Below, piece after piece: positions 6,711-9,533 of a stretch of 9,533 bases of DNA. The notes beneath the pieces are model-generated. The model saw only the letters and a list, made by a program, of their open reading frames with translations, was not told where the DNA came from and did not search any database. A program made the position numbers and the translations under genes. Every line of letters starts with the position of its first letter. The first letter of the stretch is position 1. The stretch is from Solimonas_A sp035476855 (GTDB lineage: Bacteria > Pseudomonadota > Gammaproteobacteria > Nevskiales > Nevskiaceae), in NCBI GenBank assembly GCA_035476855.1, contig DATILC010000356.1, positions 1 through 9,533 on the forward strand. The letters are read 5' to 3'.

Positions 6711-6742
6711 TCGCAGCGACCGCCATAGCGTTAACAGGCCCT
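6711..6742 (-). repeat. Right terminal inverted repeat (32 bp)
   Basis: It is a perfect reverse complement of 6424-6455. Its inner edge directly abuts the 20-bp arm of the second hairpin module (6691-6710), so the right end is a continuous 52-bp stretch of repeat sequence. The outer end is 40 bp before the GspE-like start. Confidence 0.9.
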
Positions 6743-6782
6743 CGCCCTCCGCCACTGTCGCATCGAATGTTAAGTTAGCACG

Positions 6783-8564
6783 ATGAACAAAGCCGCCCCG
6801 GACCGTCGCCTCGAACTCGGCGAGCTGCTGGAAAACCTGGTCGCCGATGGCCTGACCACCCGCGCCGCCGTGCGCGAACTGCAGATCCGCCTGGCCAGCC
6901 AGCCGGACCCGCGGCATCCGCTGGCGGTGATCGCCGGCGCCGACTGGGACAACCCGCAGGCGCCCGGCCGCAAGCTCAATCTCGAGACGCTGACGCAGTG
7001 GCTGGCGAAGAAGTTCGACCTGCCCTACCTGCGCATCGACCCGCTGACGATCGAAGTCAGCAAGATCACCGCGGTGATTCCCTATGCCTACGCCGCGCGC
7101 TCGAAGATCCTGCCGGTCAAGGTCACGCCCACCGAAGTGACCATCGCCACCAGCGAACCGCAGCTGCGCGAATGGGAGCGCGACCTGGTACCGCTGCTGA
7201 AGCAGCAGCAGATCAGGCGCGTCGTCGCCAATCCGCTGGACATCGAACGCTACCTGATCGAGTTCTACGCGCTGGCGCGCTCGGTCAAGGCCAGCCAGAC
7301 CGAGAGCGCGAAGAACCCGGTCAAGTCAGTGCAGAACCTCGAGCAGCTGACCCAGCTGGGGCGTGCCGGCAAGCTCACCGCCGACGACCAGCACGTGGTC
7401 GCGATCGTCGACTGGCTGCTGCAGTACGCCTTCGAGCAACGCGCCAGCGACATCCACCTGGAGCCGCGTCGCGAGTCGGCCAATGTGCGCTTCCGCATCG
7501 ACGGCGTGCTGCACGATGTCTACCAGATGCCGGCCGCGGTCGGCACCGCCGTCACCAGTCGCCTGAAGATCCTGGCGCGCATGGACGTGGCGGAGAAGCG
7601 CAAGCCGCAGGATGGCCGCATCAAGACGCGTACGCCCGAGGGCAAGGAAGTGGAACTGCGCGTGTCCTCGCTGCCCACCGCCTTCGGCGAGAAGCTGGTG
7701 ATGCGCATCTTCGACCCCGACGTACTGGTGAAGGACTTCGCCGAGCTGGGTTTCACCACGCAGGACGCGGCGCGCTGGCGTCAGATGATCGAACAGCCGC
7801 ACGGCATCGTCCTGGTCACCGGCCCCACCGGCTCCGGCAAGACCACCACGCTGTACTCGACGCTGCGCCAGCTGGCGACCTCGGAGGTCAACGTCTGCAC
7901 CATCGAGGATCCGATCGAGCTGGTCGAGGCCAGCTTCAACCAGATGCAGGTGCAGCCCTCGATCGACCTGCACTTCGCCAATGGCGTGCGCGCGCTGATG
8001 CGCCAGGATCCGGACATCATCATGGTCGGCGAGATCCGCGACCTCGAGACCGCCGAGGTCGCGATCCAGGCGGCGCTGACCGGCCATCTGGTGCTGTCGA
8101 CGCTGCACACCAACGACGCTCCGAGCGCGATCACGCGCCTGCTCGACCTCGGCGTGCCGGCCTACCTGATCCGCTCGACGCTGCTCGGCGTGGTTGCCCA
8201 ACGCCTGCTGCGCAAGCTGTGCCGGCATTGCAAGAAGCCGGTGGAGCCCGATGCGGCACAGTGGCGCGAGCTGGTCGGTGGCCAGGCGATCGAGGCACCG
8301 CGCAAGGTGCATGAACCGGTCGGCTGCCTGGAGTGCCGCGAGACCGGCTACCTCGGCCGCACCGGCATCTACGAAATCATGAGCATGACGCCAGCGGTGA
8401 AGGAACTGATCCGCGAGGAGACCGACCTGACGCCGCTGCGCGAGGCCGCGACCCGCGATGGTATGACACCGCTGCGCGTTGCCGGCAGCCAGAAGGTCTG
8501 GACCGGCCTGACCTCGATCGACGAGGTGTTCAAGTCGACGCCGCCGCCGTCGCGGGCAGGCTGA
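6783..8564 (+). CDS. GspE/PilB-type secretion ATPase (type II secretion / type IV pilus family)
   Basis: A 593-residue hexameric traffic ATPase that powers pseudopilus or pilus assembly or type II secretion at the inner-membrane cytoplasmic face. The N-terminal region (about 1-165) is an MshEN-like N1 domain with the typical PYLRIDPLTIE and IPYAYAARSKILPV segments. The central N2/ATPase core has ASDIHLEP (221-228), Walker A GPTGSGKTT (347-355), the Asp box TIEDPIE (373-379), Walker B DPDIIMVGEIRD (409-420) and the His box GHLVLSTLHT (434-443). A zinc-binding tetracysteine, Cys480/Cys483 and Cys515/Cys518, is characteristic of GspE/PilB rather than PilT. No other secretion or pilus gene is adjacent, so it is a stand-alone copy; the cognate system cannot be told from here. 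An in-frame TAA at 6771-6773 limits the start to ATG 6783 or later, and the preceding bases show no good Shine-Dalgarno. Its 5' side is the structured element at 6424-6742. Confidence 0.9.
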   Translation: MNKAAPDRRLELGELLENLVADGLTTRAAVRELQIRLASQPDPRHPLAVIAGADWDNPQAPGRKLNLETLTQWLAKKFDLPYLRIDPLTIEVSKITAVIPYAYAARSKILPVKVTPTEVTIATSEPQLREWERDLVPLLKQQQIRRVVANPLDIERYLIEFYALARSVKASQTESAKNPVKSVQNLEQLTQLGRAGKLTADDQHVVAIVDWLLQYAFEQRASDIHLEPRRESANVRFRIDGVLHDVYQMPAAVGTAVTSRLKILARMDVAEKRKPQDGRIKTRTPEGKEVELRVSSLPTAFGEKLVMRIFDPDVLVKDFAELGFTTQDAARWRQMIEQPHGIVLVTGPTGSGKTTTLYSTLRQLATSEVNVCTIEDPIELVEASFNQMQVQPSIDLHFANGVRALMRQDPDIIMVGEIRDLETAEVAIQAALTGHLVLSTLHTNDAPSAITRLLDLGVPAYLIRSTLLGVVAQRLLRKLCRHCKKPVEPDAAQWRELVGGQAIEAPRKVHEPVGCLECRETGYLGRTGIYEIMSMTPAVKELIREETDLTPLREAATRDGMTPLRVAGSQKVWTGLTSIDEVFKSTPPPSRAG

Positions 8565-8579
8565 GAACGGCGCCGGGGT

Positions 8580-8607
8580 CTTGAAAACCCGCAGCCCCGC
8601 CCTATCT
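8580..8607 (+). promoter_or_regulatory. Sigma-32 (RpoH) heat-shock promoter
   Basis: The -35 element CTTGAAA (8580-8586) is an exact match to the sigma-32 consensus. After a 13-nt spacer, the -10 element CCCTATCT (8600-8607) matches CCCCATNT at 7 of 8 positions. Transcription would begin near 8613-8616, giving a leader of about 45 nt before the Hsp20 gene. The position directly upstream of a small heat-shock gene supports the call. A minor GGGT/ACCC pairing (8576-8579/8587-8590) would hold the -35 in a loop and is probably incidental. Confidence 0.82.
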
Positions 8608-8644
8608 CTGGAGCATCGGCGCAAGCCACATCGCAACAGAGACC

Positions 8645-8650
8645 TGGAGG
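8645..8650 (+). promoter_or_regulatory. Shine-Dalgarno site of the Hsp20 gene
   Basis: TGGAGG lies 7 nt before ATG 8658 and fixes the start of the 144-residue product. Confidence 0.7.
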
Positions 8651-8657
8651 TCGAAAC

Positions 8658-9092
8658 ATGAGCATTCTTCGCTATCAACCCTGGGGCCTGAACCCGGAGC
8701 TGTACCGTGAATTCAGCAGGCTGCTGGACCGCAGCACGCAGGACGAATCCAGCGGCGCCACCGCCGACTGGGCACCGCCGGTCGACATCGAGGAGTACGC
8801 CGACAAGTTCGTGCTGCACGCCGATGTCCCGGGCGTCGATCCGAAGAGCATCGAGGTGACGCTGGAGAAGGGCGTACTGACGCTGACCGGTAACCGCGAG
8901 CAGGCGGCCGAGCAGAACGGCGTCGAGCGGCGCCGCGTCGAGCGCGCCAGCGGCCGCTTCCACCGCCGCTTCGCCCTGCCGGACACGGTCGACTCCGATG
9001 CTGTCAGCGCCAGCAACCGCAACGGCGTGCTCGAAGTGACGATCCCGAAGCGCCCGCAGGTACAGCCGCGACGCATCCAGGTCACCCACTGA
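8658..9092 (+). CDS. Small heat-shock protein, Hsp20 / alpha-crystallin family
   Basis: A 144-residue ATP-independent holdase that binds unfolding proteins in the cytoplasm and keeps them refoldable by DnaK/ClpB. The short N-terminal arm (1-37) is followed by an alpha-crystallin domain from about 38 to 132: it opens with WAPPVDIEEYADKFVLHADVPG, has FHRRFALPDTVD, and closes with the diagnostic ASNRNGVLEVTIPK (118-131). The C-terminal extension carries an I-x-V anchor (IQV, 140-142) that docks on neighbouring subunits to form oligomers. Length is normal for bacterial class A-like Hsp20. It has its own sigma-32 promoter, a good ribosome-binding site and a terminator 30 nt after the stop, so it is probably a monocistronic heat-shock unit, next to a DnaJ-type co-chaperone gene. 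Confidence 0.94.
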   Translation: MSILRYQPWGLNPELYREFSRLLDRSTQDESSGATADWAPPVDIEEYADKFVLHADVPGVDPKSIEVTLEKGVLTLTGNREQAAEQNGVERRRVERASGRFHRRFALPDTVDSDAVSASNRNGVLEVTIPKRPQVQPRRIQVTH

Positions 9093-9121
9093 ACCTGGGA
9101 GTCAATCCGGCCGCAGTGAAA

Positions 9122-9147
9122 AAACGGGGCGCAGTGGCGCCCCGTTT
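9122..9147 (+). terminator. Intrinsic terminator after the Hsp20 gene
   Basis: A perfect 11-bp stem, aaacggggcgc (9122-9132) pairing with gcgccccgttt (9137-9147), with a 4-nt AGTG loop. The downstream T run is short (TTTCC ATT), while the upstream side is A-rich, so it may work in both directions. It sits 30 nt after the Hsp20 stop and 18 nt before the DnaJ-like start. Confidence 0.75.
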
Positions 9148-9165
9148 CCATTAAATTGCCCGTCT

Positions 9166-9533
9166 ATGGAATACAAGGATTACTACAAGGTACTCGGCGT
9201 CTCCCGCTCGGCCACGCCCGAGGAGATCAAACGTGCCTACCGCAAGCTGGCGCGCGAGTTCCACCCGGACAAGAACAAGGCCAAGGGCGCCGAGGACAGG
9301 TTCAAGGAAGCCAACGAGGCCAACGAGGTCCTCAGCGACGCCGAGAAGCGCAAGGCCTACGACACCCTCGGTGCCAACTGGAAGAACGGCCAGCAGTTCA
9401 CCCCGCCACCCGGCTGGGAATCGATGTTCGGCGGCCGCCCGGGTCGCGGCGGCCCGCGCGGCGCGCGGCCGGGCCCCGGCCGTGGCGGCCCGGACTTCGG
9501 TGTCGGCGGCTTCTCCGATTTCTTCTCGACCAT
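9166..9533 (+). CDS. CbpA/DnaJ-type J-domain co-chaperone, N-terminal part (cut by window end)
   Basis: The first 122 residues of a J-domain protein that stimulates the ATPase of DnaK. The J domain spans about 5-67 (YYKVLGVSRSATPEEIKRAYRKLA) with the essential HPD at 33-35 and a helix IV ending in KRKAYDTLG. It is followed by a Gly/Phe/Arg-rich linker with NWKNGQQFTPPPGW, typical of class B DnaJ (CbpA, curved DNA-binding protein) rather than canonical DnaJ. No zinc-finger region is visible before the cut, and the C-terminal substrate-binding domains lie beyond the window. The start ATG 9166 begins the motif at the usual distance. There is no recognisable Shine-Dalgarno in the 18 nt between the terminator and the start codon, so expression may depend on read-through, coupling, or a very short or leaderless transcript. 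It probably works with Hsp20 and DnaK in protein rescue. Confidence 0.9.
   Translation, partial: MEYKDYYKVLGVSRSATPEEIKRAYRKLAREFHPDKNKAKGAEDRFKEANEANEVLSDAEKRKAYDTLGANWKNGQQFTPPPGWESMFGGRPGRGGPRGARPGPGRGGPDFGVGGFSDFFST

Larger units (their letters stand above)
6424..6742. mobile_element. Candidate MITE-like palindromic element, 319 bp
   Basis: This fills the only gap over 300 bases. Its ends are perfect 32-bp inverted repeats (6424-6455 and 6711-6742), each containing the palindrome GTTAAC, with outer ends AGGGCCTG...CAGGCCCT. Between them are two hairpin modules (6464-6595 and 6614-6710) joined by a small CCCC-TGC-GGGG hairpin (6603-6613). The open frames crossing it carry no recognisable domain and are mostly translated palindrome. 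Perfect long terminal repeats without a transposase gene fit a non-autonomous element mobilised in trans. I could not find a convincing target-site duplication: flanks are ...catcgct on the left and cgccctc... on the right, with only a TCGC tetramer shared at shifted offsets. Its base composition is visibly less GC-rich than the flanking genes. An alternative is a fixed, repeat-derived regulatory or insulating structure. Family membership needs a copy search. Confidence 0.62.

Noticed and set aside
6424..6742. CRISPR array or integron attachment site
   Set aside because: There are no direct repeats with regular spacers, no integrase, and the symmetry is of the terminal-inverted-repeat type.
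6418..6748. Target-site duplication around the element
   Set aside because: Only TCGC is shared by the flanks and at unequal distance from the repeat ends, so it is not a reliable duplication.
8565..8600. Terminator for the GspE-like gene in the GC-rich stretch after its stop
   Set aside because: The GGGT/ACCC pairing is only 4 bp with no T run, and the segment is better explained by the sigma-32 promoter.
7326..9089. Minus-strand frame of 587 codons opposite the GspE-like and Hsp20 genes
   Set aside because: It spans two clear plus-strand genes and the promoter between them; the translation has no recognisable domain.

Overview
The window is GC-rich chromosomal DNA, densely packed with genes on both strands. 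It reads as a gammaproteobacterium: the order proC-yggT-metX-metW is familiar from Pseudomonas-like and related lineages, and the MetX/MetW pair, the YihG-like acyltransferase, the stand-alone GspE-type ATPase and the Hsp20/DnaJ genes all fit. High GC and the accessory genes would suit a Xanthomonadales- or Nevskiales-like organism, but that placement is a guess from gene content.

Layout: (1) 1-2642, plus strand: a tight biosynthetic run made of the 3' end of proC (proline), a YggT-type membrane protein, metX and metW (methionine). Spacing is 4 nt between proC and yggT, then two ATGA stop/start overlaps. (2) 2628-6419, minus strand: four genes transcribed right to left. They are a GMC-family FAD oxidoreductase, a PrcB-like lipoprotein, a secreted NTF2-like protein with an Ala/Pro linker, and a membrane PlsC-type acyltransferase. 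Gaps are 19 nt, a 1-nt overlap and 18 nt, so one transcript is likely. The acyltransferase converges on metW and the two coding ends overlap by 15 nt. (3) 6420-6782: the only long non-coding gap. It holds a 319-bp structured element (6424-6742) with perfect 32-bp terminal inverted repeats enclosing two related hairpin modules in opposite orientation. It looks like a MITE-type non-autonomous element, and it sits 4 bp from the start codon of the GMC gene. (4) 6783-8564, plus strand: a GspE/PilB-type secretion ATPase with all expected motifs. (5) 8580-9533, plus strand: a heat-shock segment with a near-consensus sigma-32 promoter, an Hsp20 chaperone gene, an 11-bp-stem terminator, and the start of a CbpA/DnaJ-type co-chaperone gene cut by the window edge.

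I see no defence system, CRISPR array, prophage, tRNA or rRNA. The most unusual item is the palindromic element between the divergent GMC and GspE-like genes. It has no coding capacity that I believe, but its internal architecture is elaborate and it must be part of the 5' leader or promoter region of at least one neighbour. The remaining genes are ordinary families whose specific substrates (GMC enzyme, acyltransferase, NTF2-like protein) cannot be read from sequence alone.
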